A stretch of DNA of 64,000 bases from an uncultured Ruminococcus sp. GTDB taxonomy: Bacteria > Bacillota > Clostridia > Oscillospirales > Ruminococcaceae. Of the stretch, positions 16,223 through 24,852 are shown piece after piece. Below the pieces are notes generated by a model that was given only the letters and a program-made list of their open reading frames with translations, did no database searches and was not told the DNA's origin. A program made the translations under genes and the position numbers. Numbering within the stretch: position 1 is the stretch's first letter; each line of letters starts with the position of its first letter. The stretch is from assembly GCA_902787825.1 (NCBI GenBank), contig CADAHS010000009.1, positions 1 through 64,000 of the forward strand, given 5' to 3'.

Positions 16223-17202
16223 ACGATAAGATGCTTGATATTATAGGACTTGCAGACGAAAAGTATCTGCATGAGGCAGAGGGCAAGCCGATGATGAAAC
16301 AGACCGGACACCGCCGTAAGTTCTCGGCAAAGATCGTAGCTGTCGCCGCAGCCGCAGCAGTAATGACCGTCACCGCAGGTGCGGTAGCAGTGGCAAAGCT
16401 TTCGCACAAGGATAGCGTCGAACATTACTATAACGAGAATATGGCATCTGACATAGAGCAAAAGGGTTATGTTGTAAATCAGGTGACTCAGAACAAACAT
16501 ATAAAAATGACGCTTGAAAATATGCTCGTTGATGAGAATTATGCTTATGGTGTTGTCACTGTCGAAGCACTTGACGAAGTCGGAGAAAAGGCTTTTCTGA
16601 AAGAGCCTGTCAGCTATTTGCTCGATGAAAACGGAAAGTATATCGAAAAGGGATATCTGAGTTCAATGATCGGAGTAGTCATGAATGGAGATAACTATAA
16701 GCTCACAAAACAGGCACATATGATAAAAATTTATCTTCGCGATCCGTTTGGGGATAATAAAGTCGAAAAACCACAAAAGGCACAGATAGTATTCTCAAAA
16801 TATTTTGATAATTACAATAACAGGGTCACAACAGAGTCTGATATACCAAAGGACGAGTTTGAGGGACTTATCTTTGATATAGATCTGAAACCGAATATGC
16901 AAACGCTCAGACTTGAATCAGCAAGCGGGCATAAGGCAGTTATCTCGGGATTTATGTTAGATGTGCAGTATGATGTGAAAAATGATAATACACATTTCTA
17001 CGATAATGTTCCCAACAAGCTTAAACTCAACTACACTGACGGTAAGAGCCGCACTCTCAGCTCGGATTATAACTGGAAACAGAGCGATTTTACTCCGGAA
17101 GGCGGCAGTGCAAACGATTACAGATTTACTTTCAATGAGGTGCTTGACCTTTCTAAGCTTGAATCTATCGAGATAGCAGGTGAGACTTACAAGGTCAAGT
17201 AA
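16219..17202 (+). CDS. Putative membrane anti-sigma factor (DUF4179-like)
   Basis: This 327-residue protein starts in an ATGA overlap with the sigma gene, so translation is coupled. Residues 1-34 are cytoplasmic and would bind the sigma factor, about 35-60 form one membrane helix (AKIVAVAAAAAVMTVTAGAVAVA), and about 61-327 form an extracytoplasmic beta-rich domain with repeated short hydrophobic strands. This matches the layout of DUF4179/RsiX-type anti-sigma factors of Clostridia. No zinc-binding ZAS motif (H-x3-C-x2-C) is present, so it is not of the RsrA type. Function is inferred from position and topology. Confidence 0.75.
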   Translation: MNDKMLDIIGLADEKYLHEAEGKPMMKQTGHRRKFSAKIVAVAAAAAVMTVTAGAVAVAKLSHKDSVEHYYNENMASDIEQKGYVVNQVTQNKHIKMTLENMLVDENYAYGVVTVEALDEVGEKAFLKEPVSYLLDENGKYIEKGYLSSMIGVVMNGDNYKLTKQAHMIKIYLRDPFGDNKVEKPQKAQIVFSKYFDNYNNRVTTESDIPKDEFEGLIFDIDLKPNMQTLRLESASGHKAVISGFMLDVQYDVKNDNTHFYDNVPNKLKLNYTDGKSRTLSSDYNWKQSDFTPEGGSANDYRFTFNEVLDLSKLESIEIAGETYKVK

Positions 17203-17226
17203 CTGTCCAAAAATATGTACAAAAAA

Positions 17227-17254
17227 AGAGGATTTCCCTTTTGGGAAATCCTCT
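17227..17254. terminator. Bidirectional terminator
   Basis: A perfect 12-bp stem, AGAGGATTTCCC / GGGAAATCCTCT, with a TTTT loop, between the convergent sigma operon and icd. A7 precedes it, giving a U-tract on the minus strand. Confidence 0.9.
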
Positions 17255-17269
17255 GCTTTATCTGTCCAA

Positions 17270-18487
17270 TTATTTACCCAGTATCTTTACAAGTCTCTCG
17301 TTTACAGCCTTTAAGAAGTCCTCGGTGTTCACCTTGGTCTTGTTTTCAAGTGTCGAGAGCAGGTAAAGGTCGCCTGTCATAACGCCGTCCTCGATAGTCT
17401 GTATAGTTGCCTTTTCAAGCGAATCAGCAAAATTGATAAGCTCAGGCAGCTCGTCGAGCTCGCCCCTCTTTCTCAGTGCACCTGTCCATGCAAACAGCGT
17501 AGCAACCGAGTTTGTCGAGGTCTCCTCGCCCTTGAGGTGCTTGTAGTAGTGACGCTGTACAGTGCCGTGAGCAGCCTCGTACTCGTAAACTCCGTCAGGC
17601 GAAACGAGCACCGATGTCATCATAGCCAGTGAGCCGTAAGCAGTAGCTACCATGTCGCTCATAACGTCGCCGTCGTAGTTCTTGCAAGCCCAGATGTAAC
17701 CGCCGTTTGAACGGATAACTCTTGCAACAGCATCGTCGATAAGTGTGTAGAAATACTCGATTCCCGCAGCCTCGAACTTCTGCTTGTACTCCTTTTCATA
17801 GATCTCAGCAAAGATGTCCTTGAATGTGTGGTCATACTTTTTGGAGATAGTGTCCTTTGTTGCGAACCAGATGTCCTGCTTTGTGTCAAGCGCAAAGTTG
17901 AAGCAAGCCCTTGCAAACGAGGAGATAGAATCCTCTCTGTTGTGCAGACCCTGAATGATTCCCGGAGTCTTTTCAAAGTCAAAGATCTGCTCTCTTGTTT
18001 CCTTGCCGTCCTTGTCTGTGAGAACAAGCTCAGCCTTTGAGCCTTGCGGGCACTTCATCTCAACGTTTTTGTAAACATCGCCGTAAGCGTGACGAGCGAT
18101 AGTGATCGGCTTAGTCCAGGTCGGAATGTACGGAGTGATGCCTTTAACGAGGATAGGTGTTCTGAAAACAGTACCGTCCAGCATTGCTCTGATCGTGCCG
18201 TTAGGGGACTTCCACATCTCCTTGAGGTTGTACTCCGGCATTCTCGCAGCGTTAGGTGTGATAGTTGCGCACTTAACAGCAACGCCGTATTTCTTTGTAG
18301 CATTAGCCGAGTCGATGGTTACCTGATCGTTCGTCTCGTTTCTGTGTACAAGTCCGAGATCGTAATACTCTGTTTTAAGATCAATATACGGCAGCAGCAG
18401 TATGTCCTTTATCTCCTGCCAGATGATCCTTGTCATCTCGTCGCCGTCCATCTCGACCAGCGGTGTTTTCATTTGAATCTTGTCCAT
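17270..18487 (-). CDS. icd: Isocitrate dehydrogenase (NADP), type II
   Basis: A 405-residue homodimeric isocitrate dehydrogenase of the eukaryote-like subfamily II, converting isocitrate to 2-oxoglutarate. Seen: [12 protein letters not shown] near the N-terminus, [13 protein letters not shown] (substrate-binding Ser/Thr and Arg region), [12 protein letters not shown], the metal-binding region [29 protein letters not shown], and the cofactor part [24 protein letters not shown], typical of NADP enzymes. The ribosome site is GGAGG. It is the last gene of an acn-orf-icd run, which would feed glutamate synthesis in a fermenter with an incomplete TCA cycle. Confidence 0.96.
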   Translation of the reverse strand: MDKIQMKTPLVEMDGDEMTRIIWQEIKDILLLPYIDLKTEYYDLGLVHRNETNDQVTIDSANATKKYGVAVKCATITPNAARMPEYNLKEMWKSPNGTIRAMLDGTVFRTPILVKGITPYIPTWTKPITIARHAYGDVYKNVEMKCPQGSKAELVLTDKDGKETREQIFDFEKTPGIIQGLHNREDSISSFARACFNFALDTKQDIWFATKDTISKKYDHTFKDIFAEIYEKEYKQKFEAAGIEYFYTLIDDAVARVIRSNGGYIWACKNYDGDVMSDMVATAYGSLAMMTSVLVSPDGVYEYEAAHGTVQRHYYKHLKGEETSTNSVATLFAWTGALRKRGELDELPELINFADSLEKATIQTIEDGVMTGDLYLLSTLENKTKVNTEDFLKAVNERLVKILGK

Positions 18488-18539
18488 TTTAATTTCCTCC
18501 GTTATCTAAAATTTTGCCTTGATGACATAGCGCCGCAGG

Positions 18540-19382
18540 CTATAATATCTGATGCAGATATACCGAAAATCCGACCGAAATACCAAGGATAACTCCCGGC
18601 ACAAGACATTTTTTCAGCGCATCTTCACGAGTATCGCTGTCAATGACAAACGCCTTGACTATCGTGAATATAAGTCCGATCCCGGCAGCAAATACGGGGT
18701 AAGCCCACAATGGCAGTGAAAACAATCTTGCCAGCGCTGCACCAAAGCCCAGCATCAGCAGATATAAAATCGAATCCTTGCTTATATCACCGCCGCCGCT
18801 CGAACGTGCACGGAACGAACCCGAAACTATCAGATTATCCATTTGCTCACGCATATACTCTCTTTTTTTCTGCTTTGCGATCATACTGTGGAACTGATCC
18901 TCGTCCATCTTGTAAGGATTGTTCTCACCCAGGTACGACGGGTTTTTAGCCATCTTGTCGTAATCCTCCTGAGAGTACTTTACAGGCTGCGCCTGCCCGT
19001 AAGCCTGATAGCTGCTGCTTCCATAGGACTGCTGCTGATAGTTGTCCTGATAGCCGTTTTGATAGTACTGATCGTCCTGATAGTACTGATCATTCTGATA
19101 TCCGTCCTGATAGTCCTGCTGATAGGCAGTTTCATCGTAGTAATCATTACGATATGTCGGGTTTTGCGCATAGTTGTCATAGTCCGCCTGAGTGTAGCTT
19201 TCTGCCTCAGCAGTGCCGTCAGGCTGATATCCGCCGCTGAGCATCTCGTCCTGCGTGAGGGCATCGCTGCGGTAGGTCGGATTTTTCGCATAGTTGTCGT
19301 AGTCTGAGGCGGAATAGTGGTTTGTTCCGCTGCCGGTTGAGCCGCCCTTGCTCCAATCAAGCGGATCGTAAGAATCTTTCAT
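18540..19382 (-). CDS. Tyr/Gln-rich repeat membrane protein
   Basis: A 280-residue protein of unrecognised family. The N-terminal 150 residues are low-complexity (Tyr, Gln, Asp, Asn) and contain three copies of a motif reading DYDNYAKNPTYR or close: about 26-38, 66-78 and 139-151 (EDYDKMAKNPSYL). Between copies 2 and 3 lies a QDDQYYQNGYQ-type tract. A basic segment near 165-175 precedes about three membrane helices (about 201-245 and 258-280). The disordered Tyr-rich tail is probably cytoplasmic. It sits between acn and icd (gaps 42 and 52 nt), yet nothing in it suggests TCA chemistry. Confidence 0.75.
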   Translation of the reverse strand: MKDSYDPLDWSKGGSTGSGTNHYSASDYDNYAKNPTYRSDALTQDEMLSGGYQPDGTAEAESYTQADYDNYAQNPTYRNDYYDETAYQQDYQDGYQNDQYYQDDQYYQNGYQDNYQQQSYGSSSYQAYGQAQPVKYSQEDYDKMAKNPSYLGENNPYKMDEDQFHSMIAKQKKREYMREQMDNLIVSGSFRARSSGGGDISKDSILYLLMLGFGAALARLFSLPLWAYPVFAAGIGLIFTIVKAFVIDSDTREDALKKCLVPGVILGISVGFSVYLHQIL

Positions 19383-19424
19383 ATTTTTGTCCCCTGTTCT
19401 TTTTAATTTTTGTTGTTTATTTTT

Positions 19425-21365
19425 TTATTTTGAAAGCTGCTCTCTTGTGTAATCAAGCAGTCCTCCTGCGAGGATAATGTCCTTTGTTCTTCCTGTAAGT
19501 TCGCACAGTACAGGTATCTCATCACCTGTTGTCTTGTTCTTTACGGTGAGCTGAGTCTTGCCTGCTTCAATGTCTGCACGCACGTTGTCTATTGCGATCT
19601 CATCGCCTTGACTGATCTTGTCGTAGTCACTTTCATTGACAAATGTCAGCGGAAGGATACCTGCGTTGATAAGATTAGCCCTGTGAATTCTTGCAAAGCT
19701 CTTTACCAGAACTGCCTTGATACCCAGATAAAGCGGTGCAAGCGCAGCGTGCTCTCTTGAAGATCCCTGTCCGTAGTTCGTGCCTCCCACGATTATTGAT
19801 CTGCCCATATTCTTTGCACGCCTTGGGAATTCCTCATCACATACCGTGAAGCAGTGCTGAGAGATCGCAGGAATGTTTGATCTCAGCGGGAGTATCTTTG
19901 CGCCGGCAGGCATGATGTGGTCGGTGGTGATGTTGTCGCCGACTTTGAGTGAGACCTGACAAGCGATGCTGTCCACCAGCGGAGCAGTTTCGGGGTAAGG
20001 CTTGATGTTCGGACCTCTGAGCACTTCAACGCTGTCCATTTCCTCAACACTTGCAGGAGCAACGATCATGTTGTCATTTATCTTGAACTGTTCAGGTACC
20101 TGAATATCAGGCATCTCTCCCAGTGTTCTTGGGTCAGTGAGATATCCCGTCAGTGCGGAAGCTGCCGCAGTTTCAGGCGAAACGAGATAGATCTGTCCGT
20201 CCTTGGTTCCGCTTCTGCCGAGGAAGTTTCTGTTGAATGTTCTCAGTGAAACTCCGCCGGAATTCGGAGCCTGTCCCATACCGATACAAGGACCGCAGGC
20301 TGATTCAAGTATTCTTGCACCTGCATCTATCATAGTTGCCAGAGCGCCGTTTGAAGCCAGCATATTCAGCACCTGCTTTGATCCCGGTGCGATAGCCAGA
20401 GAAACGCTCGGGTCAACTGTCTTGCCCTTGAGTATGTAAGCGACCTTCATCATATCAACGTAAGAAGAGTTCGTGCACGAGCCTATGCAGACCTGATCCA
20501 CCTTCAGCCTGCCGATCTCCTCCATATTCTTGACATTGTCAGGTGAGTGAGGGCAGGCAGCCTGAGGAACGAGCTTTCCGAGGTCGATGTCAATGACCTC
20601 ATCGTATACAGCATCATCGTCAGCCTCCAGCTGTGTCCATACATCGCCTCTGTCCTGAGCCTTCAGGAAAGCCTTTGTTATCTCGTCAGAAGGGAAAATA
20701 GATGTCGTAGCGCCAAGCTCTGCGCCCATATTGGTTATCGTAGCTCTTTCGGGAACTGAAAGCGTCTTGACTCCCTCTCCGCAGTATTCCATTACCTTGC
20801 CGACACCGCCCTTGACAGAGATGCGTCTGAGTACTTCAAGGATAACGTCCTTTGCAGATACCCACGGTGAAAGCTTGCCGGTGAGATTTACCTTGACGAT
20901 CTGCGGATATGTGATATAGTAAGCACCGCCGCCCATTGCAACAGCAACGTCCAGTCCGCCTGCACCGATAGCTATCATGCCGATACCGCCGCCTGTCGGG
21001 GTGTGGCTGTCAGAACCGATCAGAGTCTTTCCGGGGATACCGAATCTCTCCAGATGTACCTGATGGCAGATGCCGTTGCCCGGACGTGAGAAATAAATAC
21101 CGTGCTTTTTGCACACAGAACCGATGAACCTGTGGTCATCAGCATTCTCAAAGCCTGACTGTAAAGTGTTGTGGTCGATGTACGCCACGCTTTTTTCGGT
21201 CTTTACACGGGGAACTCCCATAGCCTCGTATTCGAGATAAGCCATAGTTCCCGTAGCGTCCTGCGTAAGCGTCTGGTCGATGCGGATACCGATCTCTGAG
21301 CCCTTGACAAATTCTCCGTCAACAAGGTGAGCCTTCAGTATCTTTTCAGTCAAAGTAAGTCCCAT
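19425..21365 (-). CDS. acnA: Aconitate hydratase
   Basis: A 646-residue [4Fe-4S] aconitase interconverting citrate and isocitrate. Seen: SDSHTPTGGGIGMIAIGAGGLD (split here: SDSHTPTGGG, IGAGGLDVA) around 118-140, the cluster cysteines in VCIGSCTNSSY (about 290) and SACGPCIGMG (about 357), and the C-terminal swivel domain with NYGQGSSREHAALAP (about 540) carrying the active-site Ser/Arg. The length equals the compact clostridial type rather than the 890-residue AcnA. It has its own promoter and leads the acn-orf-icd cluster. No citrate synthase gene is in the window. Confidence 0.95.
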   Translation of the reverse strand: MGLTLTEKILKAHLVDGEFVKGSEIGIRIDQTLTQDATGTMAYLEYEAMGVPRVKTEKSVAYIDHNTLQSGFENADDHRFIGSVCKKHGIYFSRPGNGICHQVHLERFGIPGKTLIGSDSHTPTGGGIGMIAIGAGGLDVAVAMGGGAYYITYPQIVKVNLTGKLSPWVSAKDVILEVLRRISVKGGVGKVMEYCGEGVKTLSVPERATITNMGAELGATTSIFPSDEITKAFLKAQDRGDVWTQLEADDDAVYDEVIDIDLGKLVPQAACPHSPDNVKNMEEIGRLKVDQVCIGSCTNSSYVDMMKVAYILKGKTVDPSVSLAIAPGSKQVLNMLASNGALATMIDAGARILESACGPCIGMGQAPNSGGVSLRTFNRNFLGRSGTKDGQIYLVSPETAAASALTGYLTDPRTLGEMPDIQVPEQFKINDNMIVAPASVEEMDSVEVLRGPNIKPYPETAPLVDSIACQVSLKVGDNITTDHIMPAGAKILPLRSNIPAISQHCFTVCDEEFPRRAKNMGRSIIVGGTNYGQGSSREHAALAPLYLGIKAVLVKSFARIHRANLINAGILPLTFVNESDYDKISQGDEIAIDNVRADIEAGKTQLTVKNKTTGDEIPVLCELTGRTKDIILAGGLLDYTREQLSK

Positions 21366-21402
21366 AGTTAAAACACCTTCCTAAATAAAATCATACAACA
21401 TT

Positions 21403-21431
21403 ATTTTACTCCAAAAACCCTATTTTGTCAA
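21403..21431 (-). promoter_or_regulatory. acn promoter
   Basis: TTGACA (21431-21426), 17 nt, TAAAAT (21408-21403) on the minus strand. Confidence 0.75.
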
Positions 21432-21526
21432 GGAATATGACCACTCTTGAAAACCTTTTTCACAATTCACAGTGACAGGCTTGAAAAGTCAGTTCGGTTT
21501 GTCCAAAGTTGACAAATGCGAATTTC

Positions 21527-21555
21527 TTGACAGCAAAGGCAGTATAATATATAAT
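21527..21555 (+). promoter_or_regulatory. hisA promoter
   Basis: TTGACA (21527-21532), 17 nt, TATAAT (21550-21555). Confidence 0.78.
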
Positions 21556-21590
21556 AAGTAGTGCAGTTAATTAACGAAAAGAGGCTAATT

Positions 21591-22391
21591 ATGAGATTCA
21601 GACCATGTATTGACATACATAACGGCAGCGTCAAACAGATCGTCGGCGGCAGCCTTGCCGATAAGGACGATTTTGCCGTTGACAATTTCGTGTCGGAATA
21701 TGATGCGGCGTATTATGCAAATCTTTATAAGCATCATGGCCTCCCCGGGGGGCATATAATAATATTGAATCCCGTGCAAAGCCCGTATTATCAAGCTGAT
21801 GTTGCTCAGGCGCTTTCGGCTCTGAAAGCTTGGCAAGGCGGCTTGCAGATAGGCGGCGGCATAAATGACGAGAACGCACATTTCTTTCTTGAAAACGGTG
21901 CGAGCCACGTCATCGTCACCAGCTTTGTTTTCAAAGACGGTACCATTGCATGGGACAGGCTTAAAAAGCTTGTCCGGGCAGTGGGCAAACAGCATCTCGT
22001 ACTTGACCTGTCCTGCCGTGAACGTGGCGGAAGCTTTTATATCGTAACCGACCGCTGGCAGAAATTCACCGATGTCCCCTTGAACGCCGCAGCACTTGAA
22101 ACGCTGTCTGAATACTGCGATGAGTTTCTTGTTCATGCAGCCGATGTCGAGGGCAAAGCAAGCGGCATACAGGACGATGTCGCAAAGCTTCTCGGTGAGC
22201 ATTCCCCGATCCCTGCAACATATGCCGGCGGTATCTCCGGATTTGAAGACCTCGATAAGCTAAGCACCCTCGGCAGGGATAAGATCGATTTCACTGTCGG
22301 CTCAGCTCTTGATATCTTCGGCGGAAAAATGAGCTTTGAACGCACAGCATCATTCGGCAGAAAAAATACGATTGGACAAAAGCAACAATAA
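21591..22391 (+). CDS. hisA: Phosphoribosylformimino-AICAR-P isomerase, eukaryotic type
   Basis: A 266-residue beta/alpha barrel that isomerises ProFAR to PRFAR in histidine synthesis. Seen: MRFRPCIDIHNGSVKQIVGGSL at the N-terminus (the catalytic Asp in CIDIHNG), LQIGGGIND in the middle, LDLSCRERGG and TYAGGISGFEDL near the C-terminus. The wording, especially IDIHNG-x-VKQIVG and the long YKHHGLPGGHII insert, follows the yeast HIS6/plant type (TIGR02129) rather than ordinary bacterial HisA. The start is set by AAAAGAGGCTAATT before ATG. It stands alone, with no other his gene near. Confidence 0.9.
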   Translation: MRFRPCIDIHNGSVKQIVGGSLADKDDFAVDNFVSEYDAAYYANLYKHHGLPGGHIIILNPVQSPYYQADVAQALSALKAWQGGLQIGGGINDENAHFFLENGASHVIVTSFVFKDGTIAWDRLKKLVRAVGKQHLVLDLSCRERGGSFYIVTDRWQKFTDVPLNAAALETLSEYCDEFLVHAADVEGKASGIQDDVAKLLGEHSPIPATYAGGISGFEDLDKLSTLGRDKIDFTVGSALDIFGGKMSFERTASFGRKNTIGQKQQ

Positions 22392-22428
22392 TATGGCGTA
22401 TTTCCGACTGTATTTGTGAGAAAAGTGT

Positions 22429-22457
22429 TTGCAATCCAAGCCGGATTATGGTATAAT
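22429..22457 (+). promoter_or_regulatory. Promoter of the ddl-murI-argS run
   Basis: TTGCAA (22429-22434), 17 nt, TATAAT (22452-22457). Confidence 0.75.
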
Positions 22458-22516
22458 ATATTGATACTATCAAACGGGTGCAGACCCGAGGAATAAATGT
22501 GAAGGGAAGCGGTATC

Positions 22517-23596
22517 ATGTCAAAGCTGCGAGTTGCGGTGATCTTTGGAGGCAAGTCCAACGAGCATGACATTTCAAGAGTCTCGGCGGCTCATATCATC
22601 AAAAGCATTCCGAGAGATAAATACGATGTAGTCTGCATCGGAATAACCAAGAAAGGACATTGGCTGAAATATATCGGCGACGTTGACGATATTCCCGGCG
22701 GAAACTGGGAAACACACCCCGATAACGTCCCGTGCGTGCTCAGCCCCGACCCCGTAGATAAAGGCTTTCTCGCAATGGGAAATGACGGTGATGTCAGCCA
22801 CGTCAAGGTCGATTGTGTTTTTCCTGTCCTGCACGGCAAAAACGGCGAGGACGGCACTATTCAGGGACTGCTTGAAATGGCACAGATGCCTTTCGTCGGC
22901 TGCGACCTGTTAAGCTCTGCAAACTGTATGGATAAGGAGCTTACCCATATCGTGCTGGAATCTCACGGGATAAAGACCGCAAAATATATCCCCATAAAGT
23001 TCTATGAGCTTTCGCAGCTCGATGAAAAGTGTGAACTTATGGAAAGATCACTTTCATATCCGATGTATGTAAAGCCTGTGAACTGCGGCTCGTCTGTCGG
23101 CATCACAAAGGCTTGTGATCTTGAAAGCCTGAAAAACGGTATCAAAATGGCGTTTGCACACGATAAGAAAGTCATCGTGGAACAGGGCGTAGACGGCATC
23201 GAGTGCGAGTGTGCGGTAATGGGAAATGATAAGCCTATCGCATCATCTGTCGGCGAGATAAGTGCTGCAAACGATTTTTATGATTTCGATGCAAAATATA
23301 ATAACAGCGAGTCAAAGACTTTTATCCCCGCAAGGATACCCGTAGAGAGCATGGACGCTATCAGGGATACCGCCGTTAAAGCATACAGAGCAATGGGCTG
23401 CTGCGGACTTGCAAGGGTAGACTTCTTCCTTTGTAAAGACGGAGAGGTCATTCTCAACGAGATAAATACAATGCCGGGTCATACCCCGATAAGTATGTAT
23501 CCTCAGCTCATGAAATATGACGGAATGGAGTTTGCAGAGCAGGAGGACAGGCTTATAAAGCTTGCGCTTGAAAGAGCAGGGGTAGACTATGAATAA
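22517..23596 (+). CDS. ddl: D-alanine--D-alanine ligase
   Basis: A 359-residue ATP-grasp ligase making the D-Ala-D-Ala dipeptide for peptidoglycan. Seen: VAVIFGGKSNEHDISRVSA (Glu of the first D-Ala site), FPVLHGKNGEDGTIQGLLE, VKPVNCGSSVGITKA (glycine-rich loop), DFYDFDAKYN (omega-loop Tyr and Lys, the normal D-Ala type and not the D-Lac type), and ILNEINTMPGHTPISMYP (metal ligands). The start at MSKLRV has GAAGGGAAG upstream. Its 3' end overlaps murI by 8 nt, so both cell-wall precursors are made from one transcript. Confidence 0.95.
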   Translation: MSKLRVAVIFGGKSNEHDISRVSAAHIIKSIPRDKYDVVCIGITKKGHWLKYIGDVDDIPGGNWETHPDNVPCVLSPDPVDKGFLAMGNDGDVSHVKVDCVFPVLHGKNGEDGTIQGLLEMAQMPFVGCDLLSSANCMDKELTHIVLESHGIKTAKYIPIKFYELSQLDEKCELMERSLSYPMYVKPVNCGSSVGITKACDLESLKNGIKMAFAHDKKVIVEQGVDGIECECAVMGNDKPIASSVGEISAANDFYDFDAKYNNSESKTFIPARIPVESMDAIRDTAVKAYRAMGCCGLARVDFFLCKDGEVILNEINTMPGHTPISMYPQLMKYDGMEFAEQEDRLIKLALERAGVDYE

Positions 23597-24407
23597 TTCA
23601 GCTATCGGAGTGTTCGATTCAGGTGTGGGCGGACTGACCTGCGTCGATGAACTGAGAAAGCTCATGCCAAACGAGAATATCGTATATCTTGGCGATACAG
23701 CCAGAATACCATATGGTACAAAAAGCAAGGATACCATATATTCCTACGCAAAGCAGGATATCGCCTTTCTTGAGCAGCACGATGTGAAAATGGTGCTGGT
23801 TGCGTGCGGTACCGTGTCATCGGTAATGATGACAATGCCCGTGTTTGAGGACGCAAGGACTGAGCTGAAAAGCGGCGTGGTCGTTCCGGCAGCCCACGCA
23901 GCCTGCGCAGCAACAAAGAATAAGCGTGTCGGAGTTATCGGAACAAGCGCTACGATAAAAAGCGGGAGCTACGCTAAGGTCATTCATGAGATAATGCCCG
24001 ATATAAAAGTAGTTGGAATGGCTTGTCCGATGTTCGTACCGCTGGTCGAGAACGGATATACCGCCAAGGACTGTGAAGGCGCAAGATTCTTTGCGCAGGA
24101 ATATCTTGAGATAATGAAAAAAGAACAGGTCGATACGCTCATTCTCGGCTGTACCCACTATCCGCATCTCAGTGAGCTTATCAGCGATATAATGGGCGGC
24201 GGCGTAACGCTCATCTCATCCGGCGCAGAGCTTGCAAAGCACGCTCTTAAAATGCTCAGCTTCAATGATGCGCTGTGTTCCCGTACACAACAGGGCACTC
24301 TGGAGCTTTATTGTACCGACAGCGAGGAGCTTTTCAGTGAGAATGTGCAGAAGCTTATGAGCAAAAACATAAATGCAAAAATATCAAAATGTACCCTTAA
24401 ACTTTAG
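23589..24407 (+). CDS. murI: Glutamate racemase
   Basis: A 272-residue cofactor-independent racemase supplying D-glutamate for peptidoglycan. Seen: GVFDSGVGGLTCVDEL near the N-terminus, YLGDTARIPYG, the first catalytic Cys in LVACGTVSS (about residue 74), and the second in ILGCTHYPHL (about 185). The usual ACNTAS is here ACGTVSS, so the Asn next to the first Cys is Gly. I have seen this variant in clostridial racemases from memory only. It overlaps ddl and is followed after 11 nt by the DUF1934 gene. Confidence 0.94.
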   Translation: MNNSAIGVFDSGVGGLTCVDELRKLMPNENIVYLGDTARIPYGTKSKDTIYSYAKQDIAFLEQHDVKMVLVACGTVSSVMMTMPVFEDARTELKSGVVVPAAHAACAATKNKRVGVIGTSATIKSGSYAKVIHEIMPDIKVVGMACPMFVPLVENGYTAKDCEGARFFAQEYLEIMKKEQVDTLILGCTHYPHLSELISDIMGGGVTLISSGAELAKHALKMLSFNDALCSRTQQGTLELYCTDSEELFSENVQKLMSKNINAKISKCTLKL

Positions 24408-24418
24408 GAGGATAAGAA

Positions 24419-24838
24419 TTGATAAAACAGGATGTTTCAATGAAACTTGTGAGCAGCCAGTCAGACGGCAATCAGAAGGAGTCTACCGAGCTTCTCTCAA
24501 AAGCAGTCTATGAAAAAACGCTCAACGGCTATAAGCTCACCTATGATGAGTCCGAAGCGACCGGTTATAACGGAAGCACCACTACCATAGAGCTTTTTGA
24601 CGGTAAAAAAGTCGTGATGTCAAGAACGGGGAGCGTCATATCCAACCTTGTTGTCGAGCTTGGCAAAAAGCACCACTGTGTCTATGGCACACCCTACGGC
24701 GACCTGATGGTCGGAGTCAATGCCAACTATATCCACTCCAATCTTGACGACAACGGCGGAAAGCTTGATTTCAAGTATGTCATCGACGTTAATTCAAGCT
24801 ATGTAGGTGATTTTGATATTTCCATAGAAGTTAAATAG
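24419..24838 (+). CDS. DUF1934 family protein (YwiB-like)
   Basis: A 139-residue soluble protein of the calycin-like DUF1934 family, which has no established function. Seen: alternating hydrophobic strands, SRTGSVISNLVVELGKKHHCVYGTPYG in the middle with the family-typical pattern R-x-G, and a closing DFKYVIDVNSSYVGDFDISIEVK. TTG is the start, set 6 nt after AGGAGGATA. It lies directly ahead of argS, the same neighbour that ywiB has in Bacillus subtilis, which supports both the assignment and a link of unknown kind to ArgRS. Confidence 0.82.
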   Translation: MIKQDVSMKLVSSQSDGNQKESTELLSKAVYEKTLNGYKLTYDESEATGYNGSTTTIELFDGKKVVMSRTGSVISNLVVELGKKHHCVYGTPYGDLMVGVNANYIHSNLDDNGGKLDFKYVIDVNSSYVGDFDISIEVK

Positions 24839-24852
24839 AGAGGACGAGTAAA

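Noticed and set aside
22517..23596. Vancomycin-type D-Ala-D-Lac or D-Ser ligase
   Set aside because: The omega-loop reads DFYDFDAKY, the D-Ala-D-Ala type, and no vanH, vanX or vanT gene is adjacent.
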